DNA of 42,972 nucleotides from CAZFCK01 sp964517355 (GCA_964517355.1 CAZFCK010000011.1:1-42972); one strand, 5' to 3'. Positions 8,518 through 16,394 are shown, counted from the stretch's first letter. Notes: generated by a model not told the origin, from the sequence alone. Program-made: numbers and translations.

Positions 8518-9879
8518 TCAATCCGTTGCACAGGAACAAGGGGGCGTGTCGGGGCCTGCTTCACGTCCCACGCCGAAATAACGGATGCCCAACCTGGCCA
8601 TCATTGCCGGGTTGTAGATGTTTCTGCCGTCGAAAATCACCTTTTGGGAGAGTTCGCGCAGTATTATATCGAAATCCGGGGTGCGGAACTGTCCCCATTC
8701 CGTACAGACGACGAGACAGTCGGCTCCTTGAAGGGCCTGGTATTGCGCTTCGACGATCTGCACGAGGGGATTGTCCTGAAAGTGATTGGCGGCGTTCGCT
8801 CCGGCTTTCGGGTCATACGCCCGGACCTTGGCGCCTTTGCTCGTGATGCGCTCAATGAACGCGAAGGCGGGGGCTTCTCTCACGTCATCCGTGTTCGGCT
8901 TGAAGGCCAGCCCCCAGACCGCGATGGTCCGGCCGCGCAGGTCGCCGCCGAAGTGGCGCAGCACTTTTTGGGCGAGGAGGAGCTTTTGCCGTTCGTTGAC
9001 GCGCTCCACGGCCAGAAGCATCTCGGGTTCATAGCCCCTGTTTTGAGCCGTACTGATCAGGGCCTTGACGTCTTTTGGAAAGCAGGAGCCGCCGTAGCCG
9101 ATTCCCGGAAAGATGAAATGGTATCCGATGCGGGGATCCGAACCGATCCCCTGGCGGACGCAGGACATGTCCGCGCCCACGAGTTCGCAGATGTTGGCGA
9201 ATTCGTTGACCATGCTGATTCTGGAGGCAAGCATGCAGTTGGCGGCGTATTTGGTCATCTCCGCGCTGCGCACGTCCATGAGAATGATCTTGTCGCGCAC
9301 TCTGGAGAATCCTTCATACAGCTCCTTCATGATTTCCACAGCGTTGGGAGCGTCGGCGCCGATGACGATTCTGTCCGGCTTCATGAAATCCGCGACCGCG
9401 TCGCCTTCCTTCAGAAACTCCGGGTTGGAGACCACATCAAAGGCGATTTCCGCGCCGCGTGCCTTGAGCTGGTCCTGGATGATCTCACGCACCGCGTCGC
9501 CGGTGCCCACGGGCACGGTGGATTTGTTGATCACCACCTTGTAGTCGTTCATGTGCAGGCCGATGGATTCGGCCACGCGATACACGGCGGAGAGATCCGA
9601 GCCGCCGTCCGCGTCAGGAGGCGTGCCCACGCAGATGAAGATGCACGCCGCCTGGCGGATGGCGAGGGGGGCGTCCGTGGTGAAGCGCAAACGCCCCTGT
9701 TTGTGGTTGCGCAGAATCATTTCCTCGAGCCCGGGTTCATAGATGGGGACTTCGCCTTTGTTGAGGGCGTCCACCTGCTCTTGTCTCCTGCCCACGCCGA
9801 GGACGGTGTTCCCCATTTCAGCGAAACCGGCCGCGGTGACGAGCCCGACATATCCTGGTCCAAAAACGCTGATTTTCAC
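8518..9879 (-). CDS. UDP-glucose 6-dehydrogenase family protein
   Basis: 453 residues, the normal length for UDP-glucose/GDP-mannose dehydrogenases, which oxidise a nucleotide sugar twice to the uronate. The N-terminal Rossmann motif GPGYVG is at residues 7-12. The substrate-site motif NPEFLKEG has Glu154, Lys210 is in MTKYAANC, and the catalytic cysteine is Cys266 in GYGGSCFPKD. The C-terminal UDP-binding domain is complete. Oddly, the acidic residue expected after the second strand (the usual VDxD) is replaced by V29-G30-R31-R32, hinting at NADP rather than NAD. GAGGTG lies about 10 bases before the ATG. It probably supplies UDP-glucuronate for the exopolysaccharide synthase 560 bp downstream, though GDP-mannose is not excluded by motifs alone. 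Confidence 0.9.
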   Translation of the reverse strand: MKISVFGPGYVGLVTAAGFAEMGNTVLGVGRRQEQVDALNKGEVPIYEPGLEEMILRNHKQGRLRFTTDAPLAIRQAACIFICVGTPPDADGGSDLSAVYRVAESIGLHMNDYKVVINKSTVPVGTGDAVREIIQDQLKARGAEIAFDVVSNPEFLKEGDAVADFMKPDRIVIGADAPNAVEIMKELYEGFSRVRDKIILMDVRSAEMTKYAANCMLASRISMVNEFANICELVGADMSCVRQGIGSDPRIGYHFIFPGIGYGGSCFPKDVKALISTAQNRGYEPEMLLAVERVNERQKLLLAQKVLRHFGGDLRGRTIAVWGLAFKPNTDDVREAPAFAFIERITSKGAKVRAYDPKAGANAANHFQDNPLVQIVEAQYQALQGADCLVVCTEWGQFRTPDFDIILRELSQKVIFDGRNIYNPAMMARLGIRYFGVGREAGPDTPPCSCATD

Positions 9880-9935
9880 GCTGCACCTCGTGTGCGGTCT
9901 GATGCTTGAAACGCTCCGATTGCCGAGTACGGCGG

Positions 9936-9965
9936 CTTAAGAACCTTTTGAAAAAGGTTCTTAAG
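9936..9965. terminator. Perfect 14-bp hairpin
   Basis: CTTAAGAACCTTTT, a GA loop, and AAAAGGTTCTTAAG form a perfect stem about 57 bp upstream of the dehydrogenase start. The central T/A runs could act as a bidirectional terminator or insulate the gene from upstream transcription. Confidence 0.55.
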
Positions 9966-10017
9966 AATCTCCAAAACTATTTATTTTATAACGTTTTGGC
10001 AGGGTTATATTGTTGTA

Positions 10018-10195
10018 CTCGACTTTTTGAGCAGGGCTTGTATCCTATCATTCTGCATTTGTTGAAGAAAAATAAGAATTAAAATTGTCGTGTTACCGGC
10101 GTCCAGGGGCCTCCCCTGGTCGTCGTGCGGGCGCGAAAGCCCTCGACTTTATTATTTTTTCCTTAAGTCCGAACGTCGCATTTCAATACATGATG
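10018..10195 (+). repeat. Family A dispersed repeat, copy 3
   Basis: A near full copy: GCATTTGTTGAAGAAAAATA, the palindrome CCAGGGGCCTCCCCTGG, CGGGCGCGAAAGCCC, then TTTATTATTTTTTCC and TAAGTCCG. It fills most of the space between the dehydrogenase and the tRNA. The remainder to 10426 shows no gene. Confidence 0.8.
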
Positions 10196-10426
10196 TTCGC
10201 GGGTCCAGGGGGGGAACCCCAAAATACCCCATCATAAAGTTAACATGCTTTAAAAGGGGGCGCTGTCGTGGACCAAACTGGCCAGAGGCGAGTACCGGCC
10301 CGTTATCAATACTGGATTTTATTACTGTCAAAAACTACACGATTTATGCCGTAAGGCAAGAGAGGATGAGGGGCGCGGGTTCCGTGGAGTTTTTTTGCGT
10401 GATTTCGACAAAGAGAACATTATTGA

Positions 10427-10455
10427 TTGACATCGTCTGTATGGAGGGGTAAAAA
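10427..10455 (+). promoter_or_regulatory. Sigma-70-type promoter of the tRNA gene
   Basis: TTGACA (10427-10432), a 17-bp spacer and TAAAAA (10450-10455) place transcription initiation near 10462, a few bases before the tRNA. The -35 is a perfect consensus and the spacing is ideal. Confidence 0.75.
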
Positions 10456-10470
10456 CATTTTTTCAATTGA

Positions 10471-10547
<77 letters not shown>

Positions 10548-10557
10548 AGAAATCAAG

Positions 10558-10594
10558 GGCTTACAGTACATGAGACTGTAGGCCTTTTTTCTTT
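10558..10594 (+). terminator. Intrinsic terminator of the tRNA gene
   Basis: GCTTACAG and CTGTAGGC pair (one G:T) around a short loop and are followed by CTTTTTTCTTTT. This is a canonical rho-independent terminator 11 bp past the tRNA. Confidence 0.85.
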
Positions 10595-10831
10595 TGCTCC
10601 CCTTTTTCCCCTAGGAGGTGGCAAAATCGGTTCTCCACCCCAATCTTCGCTATTGAAACAGAGTCTCCTTGCGGCCTTTTCTTGATTGAATGGCCTCCTT
10701 CAAGGGGGGATTGGTTTTCTGATGAATACCCCGGATTGTGGAGCGGGGCTATTTCCTCAAGTTTGTTTAATTATTTTCAGACCTGACCGAGAACAGGCCC
10801 GGCGGCCAATAAGGCCCGCTTGATTGAAGTA

Positions 10832-11275
10832 TCATGTTAGGTGGGTGCTCGCTCGCAGATGAAATCCACCGGCGAGGATGGCGATGAGCATAAAGCCTCC
10901 GTCGCGCACAATGTACCAAACCATATTCGACGACTCGGACGGTTTGGTGGAAAAGCATCCGCAGCTGATGTCAACGCCGCGATAGTAGTTGACCACCAGC
11001 GTGAACCAAAACGTAATCAACAGCAGGTTCACCAGCAGAAGCGCCCCTTCTTGCCATTTGCCAATCAAAAGCAGCGCGCCAAGAACCAATTCCAGCCACG
11101 GTAAAATAATCGCCGTGATATTGATCAGACTGTCCGGCAGTACCCTGTAGTCTTTGACGATGGCGGCAAAATCACCTGGGTGTAGTATTTTGTCGATGCT
11201 CGCGTAGATGAAGATGATCGCAAGCGCCAATCGAAGGATGACGGAGAGATTGCTCAATTTCCGCAGACGGCGCAT
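10832..11275 (-). CDS. MauE/DoxX-family redox membrane protein
   Basis: 147 residues with four predicted transmembrane helices. The sequence ISCGCFSTKP in the loop after the third helix is the cysteine motif seen in MauE-like members of the DoxX superfamily, which work with thioredoxin-fold proteins in disulfide chemistry across the membrane. It is the last gene of the arsR-permease operon, starting 11 bp after the rhodanese stop. Since a CcdA protein is encoded in the same operon, the two may move electrons or sulfur for the same exported partner. The family and topology are clear, but the specific role is inferred. Confidence 0.75.
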   Translation of the reverse strand: MRRLRKLSNLSVILRLALAIIFIYASIDKILHPGDFAAIVKDYRVLPDSLINITAIILPWLELVLGALLLIGKWQEGALLLVNLLLITFWFTLVVNYYRGVDISCGCFSTKPSESSNMVWYIVRDGGFMLIAILAGGFHLRASTHLT

Positions 11276-11286
11276 AGCGCGGGCTC

Positions 11287-11778
11287 TTAAGACTGCAAGG
11301 GATTGCTTACGTTGCTGACCTCGACGGGAAGCTGCTCATTCCGCCACAACGACCACCCGTTTTTCAGGACATACACGTTGTTGAAACCTCGCGCCTTGAG
11401 CATTTCGGCCAGCTCATGGCTGAGCTGGCAGCGTTCGCCGTCGCAGTAGGTGATGATCGTTTCAGCGTCCTGCAGTTTGGGGGCGATTTCTTTGAATGCG
11501 TAGTCGAAGTCCTCCGCTGGAGCCGAAAGGGCTCCCTGGATGTGTCCGGCTTCGAATTCCATCAGGCTTCGTGCGTCCAGGAAGACAGCCCTGCGGGAGA
11601 TGAACAACATGGCCGCGTCCTTGATCGATATCTCTCCGTTGGCCGCATCAAGCTGAACGGCGCTGTCCGTAGCCTGGACCAGAGGGATGCCGTCCGGTCT
11701 GATCGCATTGACGCCGAGAGCCAGGACAACGGCGAGGACAAGAATGTATGCTGTTTGCGTAAAGGTTTTGGTAAGCAT
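11287..11778 (-). CDS. Exported rhodanese-domain protein
   Basis: 163 residues from the ATG at 11778, which has an AGAGGTGATC leader overlapping the stop of ccdA. A much longer in-frame reading runs through ccdA on another frame and is not real. An N-terminal hydrophobic segment (about 8-25, AYILVLAVVLALGVNAI) is a signal anchor or signal peptide. One rhodanese domain follows, with FLDARSLMEFEAGHIQGA (CH2A-like) and the active-site loop YCDGERCQLS, whose first Cys should carry persulfide. Rhodaneses transfer sulfane sulfur to thiols or cyanide. In this operon of thioredoxin-like proteins it probably handles periplasmic sulfur or disulfides. The substrate is unknown. Confidence 0.82.
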   Translation of the reverse strand: MLTKTFTQTAYILVLAVVLALGVNAIRPDGIPLVQATDSAVQLDAANGEISIKDAAMLFISRRAVFLDARSLMEFEAGHIQGALSAPAEDFDYAFKEIAPKLQDAETIITYCDGERCQLSHELAEMLKARGFNNVYVLKNGWSLWRNEQLPVEVSNVSNPLQS

Positions 11779-11786
11779 GATCACCT

Positions 11787-12494
11787 CTATGCCGTTGGTA
11801 TGAAGGGTTGGATGATAAAATATACTCCGAGCAATCCGATCACCACGCCCGCCATTCGCCGAAACAGCATCCCGCCGCGCTGCCACGCCGAGTTGGCGAG
11901 AAGCTTTTTGACCATGGCGGTGGAACCTCCAGCCACGGCAATGGGGATGCAGTGCCCGACGCCGAAGAGCGCGATGAAGATGACGCCGGTGAAAATTTTT
12001 TGCTGAACCGTGATGATGGCCAGGATGGGGGCGATGAAGCCAAACGTGCAGGAACCGGACAGCACCCCGTAGGCAAGCCCGAGTACAAAGGCCCCGAACA
12101 TGCCCTTGACCTTCAGCCGGGCCATCAGTCCGCCGGACATGGAGCACTTGGCGACTCCCAACATGTCCAAGGCGACCCAGAGGAGTATGAGCCCCACCAC
12201 GATGGTCCAATAGGGGCCGACATCGCCGAGCATTCGCCCGAGCAAGGAGCAGGCAATTCCAATGGCCGCGATGGTGATGAACAGTCCGGTGGTGAAGAGG
12301 ATCGCGTAGATGGTTGCCTGACGTCCCTCGATGATCCTGTCCTGCCCCGCGACATAGCCGACAATGAGCGGAATGGATGCCAGATGGCAGGGGCTGAACA
12401 GAACGCTGACCATGCCCCAAAGGAAGCACCCCAACGCTCCAAGCAGCACCCCGCCCGTCATCCATTGATTTATAAGGATGAATATCTGGTCCAT
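11787..12494 (-). CDS. ccdA: CcdA/DsbD-type thiol transporter
   Basis: 235 residues with about six transmembrane helices. LFSPCHLASIPLIVGY contains the first conserved membrane cysteine, and GVLSGSCTFGFIAPIL contains the second, as in CcdA. These proteins pass reducing equivalents from cytoplasmic thioredoxin to periplasmic thioredoxin-fold partners. The gene starts 3 bp after the exported thioredoxin stop, so its partner is very probably that protein. The symbol is given by family; it need not serve cytochrome c maturation here, since no cytochrome genes are present. Confidence 0.85.
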   Translation of the reverse strand: MDQIFILINQWMTGGVLLGALGCFLWGMVSVLFSPCHLASIPLIVGYVAGQDRIIEGRQATIYAILFTTGLFITIAAIGIACSLLGRMLGDVGPYWTIVVGLILLWVALDMLGVAKCSMSGGLMARLKVKGMFGAFVLGLAYGVLSGSCTFGFIAPILAIITVQQKIFTGVIFIALFGVGHCIPIAVAGGSTAMVKKLLANSAWQRGGMLFRRMAGVVIGLLGVYFIIQPFIPTA

Positions 12495-12497
12495 TGA

Positions 12498-12923
12498 CTA
12501 GCTCACCCCGAGCTCTTTCAGCTTTTCAACGATGGATTCCTTGTCCATGAAACCTTCATGCCGGAATCGCTCATTGCCGTCCGCATCGTAGAAAATTTGG
12601 GTGGGTATCGCTCGGAGGCCGAATTGTTCTGGAACGTTGGGGTGTTCCCAAACATCGATGAAGACGATGGCGGCTCTCCCGTCATATTCGTCGGACAGCT
12701 CCTTGATGATCGGCGCCATCATTTTGCACGGAATGCATTTGTGAGCCCCTAAATCAACCATTGTCACTTTTCCCGGAACGGGAACAGGTTGCATCGAGCC
12801 CGAAATCAAGTCCGCGGCAGCGCTCGAACTCGCGTGGGACTCAATCGAGCCCAGATTAAAGATAAGTCCGCAGGACAAAGCGATGACAACGAGAAGGAGG
12901 ATGCGCCGCATATACTTTTTCAA
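12498..12923 (-). CDS. Exported thioredoxin-like protein with CIPC motif
   Basis: 141 residues. The N-terminal signal peptide MKKYMRRILLLVVIALSCGL ends near SHA. The thioredoxin domain has KCIPCK (redox pair spaced as CxxC) and the cis-proline motif AIPTQ. Export puts it in the periplasm, where CcdA from the next gene could keep it reduced. It sits between the DGC protein and CcdA with almost no spacing. The exact client (metalloid, persulfide or protein disulfide) is unknown. Confidence 0.88.
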   Translation of the reverse strand: MKKYMRRILLLVVIALSCGLIFNLGSIESHASSSAAADLISGSMQPVPVPGKVTMVDLGAHKCIPCKMMAPIIKELSDEYDGRAAIVFIDVWEHPNVPEQFGLRAIPTQIFYDADGNERFRHEGFMDKESIVEKLKELGVS

Positions 12924-12924
12924 G

Positions 12925-13299
12925 TTACACTCCTATGAGGTTGTTCACTTTGTCCACCACGAGAGCGATGCGCTCGGGCGTGGCGGATGATTCCCCTTTT
13001 TTCAGGCCCAACTCGTCCAGCTGCACGTGCTGGAATTCCGTGATCCCGGCTTGTTCAAGATTTTTTCGGGCGCAGTTCAGGGGGCATCCATCCACGGCCA
13101 CGATGGTTGATGCCGCCTCCGTGCTCTTCACGATGCCGGAAACTCTGCCACCGATACCGGCAAGGCAAAACATCTTGATTTTTCCCTGGCGGGACAACTC
13201 TCTGGCAGCCTGGTCGGCCACTTCGCCGACATCGGCGGCTCCAGAGCAAGAGAACACGAATTTCGGGGCGGCGCTACAGGCGCAACTGCAATTGGACAT
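12925..13299 (-). CDS. DGC-domain putative zinc-binding protein
   Basis: 124 residues, cytoplasmic. The defining motif AVDGCPLNCARKNLEQAG (about residues 68-85) contains the D-G-C signature with a second Cys four residues on. Further cysteines occur at the N-terminus (CSCACS), in FSCSG and in MFCLAGIGG, so four or more thiols could bind a metal or metalloid. DGC proteins are often encoded beside permeases and Thioredoxin_3 proteins like those here. Function is not established; metal or metalloid sensing or handover is an inference from the operon. Confidence 0.78.
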   Translation of the reverse strand: MSNCSCACSAAPKFVFSCSGAADVGEVADQAARELSRQGKIKMFCLAGIGGRVSGIVKSTEAASTIVAVDGCPLNCARKNLEQAGITEFQHVQLDELGLKKGESSATPERIALVVDKVNNLIGV

Positions 13300-13329
13300 G
13301 AGAGAGTCTCCTCTGTAAAAGGTTTTTAT

Positions 13330-13560
13330 TTATTTCAACCAGCTGAGGACTTCTTTTTTGCTGGGGGCCTTGCCGACGACCTTGACTTCACCGTCTATGG
13401 CAACGGCAGGAGTCGAGAAAACACCAAACGAAGCGATCTCCTGAAAATCTGATATCTTGATGACTTCAGCGTCAATACCGGCTTCGATAACCGCTTCCTT
13501 GACGTTCTTTTCCGCTTCCGCGCATTTGGGGCAGCCAGGGCCCATCACCTGAATTTTCAT
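13330..13560 (-). CDS. Thioredoxin_3-family small redox protein
   Basis: 76 residues. It begins MKIQVMGPGCPKCAEAE, the CPKC active site of the redox-active disulfide protein 2 family (Thioredoxin_3), with cis-proline motif STPAVAIDG near residue 50. It lies 18 bp after the permease stop in the same operon. Proteins of this group are commonly paired with ArsP/DUF318 permeases, and a role in reducing or delivering the transported thiol-reactive compound is likely but unproven. It is a useful comparison for the cysteine-less relative at 23080-23367. Confidence 0.88.
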   Translation of the reverse strand: MKIQVMGPGCPKCAEAEKNVKEAVIEAGIDAEVIKISDFQEIASFGVFSTPAVAIDGEVKVVGKAPSKKEVLSWLK

Positions 13561-13578
13561 TTTTGTTCTCTTTGGGGG

Positions 13579-14670
13579 TTAGATGACTGCGTTGAACAGA
13601 TAGCCGACAAACAGGATGCCGCATCCTACAACGCCGATGAATATTGCGATCAAACGAGGCTTGAGCACCTTTCGCAGAATGACCATTTCCGGGAAGGACA
13701 GGGCGATGACGCTCATCATGAAGGCCAGGACCGTTCCGAGCGCCGCGCCTTTGCCAAGCAGAGCATCCACAACGGGAATGATCCCGGCGGCGTTGGTGTA
13801 CATGGGGATGCCTATCACGACGGAAAGGGGCACCGACCACCAGGAAGAATCGCCCATGATGCCAGCCAGATAGCCTTCTGGAACATATCCGTGAATACCC
13901 GCGCCAACGGCAATGCCGATCACCACGTATTTCCAGACCCGCCCAACGATGTCCTTGACGGAATCGAGCGCATATTCGAACCGCTGCCACCATGTCATCT
14001 TTTGGTCACTTAACCCGCTTTCTCCGGCGCGAATTTCCATGACCCAATCCTCAACGTGCCTCTCCAGCTTCATGCGCCCCATGATCCATCCCGCGACAAT
14101 GGCGACACTGATGCCAGTCACGAAATACAGAGCGGCAATTTTCCAGCCGAGCAAGCCATACAACAGCACCAGGGCGATTTCGTTCACCATGGGGGCGGAG
14201 ATGAGAAAGGAAAAGGTCACGCCGAGCGGAACCCCGGCAGTCATGAAACCTATGAACAACGGCACCGCGGAGCAGGAGCAAAATGGAGTGACAACGCCCA
14301 GCAACGCGGCCAGGACATTGCCGGCCGTCTCTTTCTTTCCGGCAAGCACACGCCTCGTCCACTCGACAGTCACGAAGGAGCGGAGGATGCCTACGAAGAA
14401 TACCACGATCAGGAGAAGCATGAGAACTTTCGGGGTGTCGTACACAAAGAACTGAACGGCGGAGCCAAGATGGCTTTCAGCCGACAACCCCAGAAGGGAA
14501 TAGCTGAACCACTTGGAAAAAGGGAGGAGTTGACTGTATAGTGCGTACCAGATCCCGATACCGGCAAGGCCGGTCAGGATCATCTTCAGGGTCCAAGGCT
14601 TTCCTGTTCCTTGAGAGCTTCCAGCCTCTTTTCGACATGCGCATGTGGCGGTACTTGTTGTATCATCCAT
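13579..14670 (-). CDS. ArsP/DUF318-family permease
   Basis: 363 residues from ATG 14670, chosen because GAGGTGATAGTG sits directly upstream; a TTG at 14700 would add ten residues. There are eight or more transmembrane segments in two related halves. The first half has FCSCSAVPLFIGFMTAGVPLG, the cysteine-containing signature of this permease family. Two cysteines (TCAC) also occur near the N-terminus. ArsP members export trivalent organoarsenicals, while other members are of unknown substrate. Following an ArsR-type regulator and preceding a CPKC redox protein, it likely exports a thiol-reactive metalloid compound. Confidence 0.82.
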   Translation of the reverse strand: MDDTTSTATCACRKEAGSSQGTGKPWTLKMILTGLAGIGIWYALYSQLLPFSKWFSYSLLGLSAESHLGSAVQFFVYDTPKVLMLLLIVVFFVGILRSFVTVEWTRRVLAGKKETAGNVLAALLGVVTPFCSCSAVPLFIGFMTAGVPLGVTFSFLISAPMVNEIALVLLYGLLGWKIAALYFVTGISVAIVAGWIMGRMKLERHVEDWVMEIRAGESGLSDQKMTWWQRFEYALDSVKDIVGRVWKYVVIGIAVGAGIHGYVPEGYLAGIMGDSSWWSVPLSVVIGIPMYTNAAGIIPVVDALLGKGAALGTVLAFMMSVIALSFPEMVILRKVLKPRLIAIFIGVVGCGILFVGYLFNAVI

Positions 14671-14681
14671 CACTATCACCT

Positions 14682-14703
14682 CAATTGGCGGATTCGCCAA
14701 TTG
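14682..14703. promoter_or_regulatory. Inverted repeat between arsR and the permease
   Basis: CAATTGGCG, GATT and CGCCAATTG form a perfect 9-bp inverted repeat between the regulator stop and the permease start. On the mRNA the hairpin ends directly before the Shine-Dalgarno GAGGTG. It could be an attenuating hairpin, a processing site or a second regulator operator. Confidence 0.45.
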
Positions 14704-14718
14704 TCTGGATAAAAAATT

Positions 14719-15015
14719 TTACTTATCGTTTGCTGCGACAACGGATTCTATACAATGAAAAAAATTCAAAACACAGGGCACTTTGAGGCGGTAATACGGT
14801 TGCTTTCCGCGTTTCTCATCTTCGATAATGCCAGCTTCCTTCAGCAACTTAAGGTGCTTGGAAACTGTTGATATGTCATGACCCACAAGGGCGGTCAGTT
14901 CGCACACGCATTGCTCGCCGTGCGACAAAGCGTCAACCATCATCAGGCGGGATGGGTGCGCCATGGCTTTCATTATCCGGGCTCTGGCCTCGTAGTGTAC
15001 AAGAGGTTTCAACAT
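14719..15015 (-). CDS. arsR: ArsR/SmtB-family transcriptional repressor
   Basis: 98 residues with the compact winged-helix fold. The segment GEQCVCELTALVG matches the ELCVCDL metal-binding helix of arsenic-responsive ArsR, with Cys in CVC able to bind As(III) or Sb(III). The recognition helix is DISTVSKHLKLLKEAGII. Such repressors release DNA on binding metalloid. It is the first gene of the operon, so autoregulation is expected. An inverted repeat within the promoter spacer (15058-15076) is the likely operator. Confidence 0.88.
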   Translation of the reverse strand: MLKPLVHYEARARIMKAMAHPSRLMMVDALSHGEQCVCELTALVGHDISTVSKHLKLLKEAGIIEDEKRGKQPYYRLKVPCVLNFFHCIESVVAANDK

Positions 15016-15052
15016 GCTGTTGGCTCCATGCAGTTCGATCTGCTACGGTTGG

Positions 15053-15081
15053 CAAATAAGCCAAGAGTTCTGGCTTGTCAA
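15053..15081 (-). promoter_or_regulatory. arsR promoter with embedded operator
   Basis: On the minus strand TTGACA (15076-15081) and TATTTG (15053-15058) are separated by 17 bp, 38 bp before the arsR ATG. The spacer holds the inverted repeat AAGCCA-N7-TGGCTT (15058-15076). Repressor bound there would block RNA polymerase. The -10 is weak. Confidence 0.6.
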
Positions 15082-15353
15082 GCCGAAGAGTATGCTTGTC
15101 ACGTCTTACACCCTTCTGTGAAACCACAACAACTCTATGGAGCGTCGGTTCCGGTGAATCCGGATTCCCCCGGAATCCTCTGGGATTTCGGAAGATTGGT
15201 CACAGGTGTTGAAAAAAGGTTAATAAATTCGAGGCATTGTTGGCATTGGCCATGCAGGGCATTCAAGAGGTTGGCCGAAAGAATCCATAGCCGTTGTCAG
15301 TGTAGTACGGAGGCATCCTCCGACCTTTTGAATTTTGTCCACGGGGTTGTCCA
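15082..15353. other. Gap between arsC and arsR
   Basis: About 270 bp upstream of the arsR promoter. I see no convincing gene, RNA or repeat. Confidence 0.5.
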
Positions 15354-15782
15354 TCACACAGCGGAGAACTTGCCCGGGAGGTCGGCGATAAAGGCTCTTA
15401 TCTCATCCCTCACTCGCCTGTAATGCGACAGGGCTTCTTCCTGGCTTAGAGCGTTCCTTGCCAGTAGTGGCGGATCATCAAAGCCTACGTGGACAACCTT
15501 AGTCTTGGCCGGGAAAAAGGGACATTGTTCATGTGCGTTGTTGCAGACGGTCACGACATAATCAAACTCGACGTCTTGCGGTAATTCATCGATGGTTTTT
15601 GACTCCTGCCCGGCGATATCGACGCCAGCTTCCGCCATGGCCTTTACTGCCAGGGGGTTGAGTCCGTGCTTTTCGACACCCGCAGAGTAAGCGTTGAAGA
15701 AATCCGCCTTAAGGTGCCTCGCCCATCCTTCCGCCATCTGGCTCCGGCACGAGTTGCCTGTGCAAAGAAAAAGAATGTTCAA
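15354..15782 (-). CDS. arsC: Thioredoxin-type arsenate reductase (LMW phosphatase fold)
   Basis: 142 residues. The P-loop CTGNSCRS at residues 7-14 is the CX5R site, with the nucleophile Cys7. VCNNAHEQCPFF contributes the second and third redox cysteines, as in pI258-type ArsC, whose catalytic disulfide is reduced by thioredoxin. It converts arsenate to arsenite. The start is a TTG at 15782, as no ATG fits and AAAAAGG lies upstream. The stop of a 67-codon reading frame overlaps this TTG. It lies upstream of arsR in the same direction but has about 340 bp of separation and may be transcribed separately. Confidence 0.88.
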   Translation of the reverse strand: MNILFLCTGNSCRSQMAEGWARHLKADFFNAYSAGVEKHGLNPLAVKAMAEAGVDIAGQESKTIDELPQDVEFDYVVTVCNNAHEQCPFFPAKTKVVHVGFDDPPLLARNALSQEEALSHYRRVRDEIRAFIADLPGKFSAV

Positions 15783-15982
15783 TGTAGTTGGACCTTTTTA
15801 ATGTCTTTCGTTTCCGGAAAGTTACCACGTTTCTTCTTATCCCATGTGCAGCCCCAATCGATTACCCCTTGGACAACGCCCCATATCACATCACGGACGG
15901 CGCTGACCTCCGCGAGCTTCACTTCCTCCGTTCCTTTCACCCTGGCTGGATCGGCAAAGGGCAGATGCGGGAGATGCGTCAT
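15779..15982 (-). CDS. Possible small protein upstream of arsC
   Basis: 67 codons from ATG 15982 to a TGA overlapping the TTG start of arsC (ATTGA arrangement), which could couple their translation. The product contains WGVVQGVIDWGCTW and many charged residues. No family is recognised. It could be a real leader or small protein, or a chance frame. The overlap with arsC is the only supporting evidence. Confidence 0.3.
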   Translation of the reverse strand: MTHLPHLPFADPARVKGTEEVKLAEVSAVRDVIWGVVQGVIDWGCTWDKKKRGNFPETKDIKKVQLH

Positions 15983-16271
15983 GCCGGGGAATACTGGCTA
16001 CTGAACAAGAGGGGAATATTCAATGGTCCACGTTTATCTGTTGAGGGCGTTTTAAAGCGTATCAAAAAGTGCCGCAAGTGTGGGGGGGGCTCAACTTGGT
16101 GAAATATTTCACATTATTACATCCACAACAGGGACATCAAAAACCCTATTTGGGGCAGCAGATTCCACCTTAACTTTGTCGGTCCGTGGTCCTACAGGTG
16201 GGGGAGTCGTAACGCCTCGCCGTTTTTAGCCTGCCAGGATTGATGCCGCAGGGCACTTCCACCAGCAACAA

Positions 16272-16315
16272 TGCCAACCGCCGGAAGTAATGTGGATTAC
16301 ATCCGGCGGTTGGCA
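16272..16315. terminator. Long hairpin downstream of tctA
   Basis: TGCCAACCGCCGGA pairs perfectly with TCCGGCGGTTGGCA, and an inner GTAAT/ATTAC stem extends it. On the minus strand it is followed by TTGTTG. It lies 80 bp after the tctA stop and probably ends that operon. The rest of 15983-16394 shows a run of eight G near 16083 and nothing I can name. Confidence 0.7.
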
Positions 16316-16394
16316 ATATGATACACCCTTGAGAGCTCCCGTATGCGTAAAAGCCTTGGTCCCGGGGAGCGGGGACCATGCTTTCGCCGCAGGA

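Noticed and set aside
10548..10831. Genomic island attachment site at the tRNA 3' end
   Set aside because: No integrase is present and I found no second copy of the tRNA 3' end in the window.
11779..12465. N-terminal extension of the rhodanese frame across ccdA
   Set aside because: It is His/Arg/Gly-rich shadow of ccdA; the rhodanese has its own ATG at 11778 with a good ribosome site.
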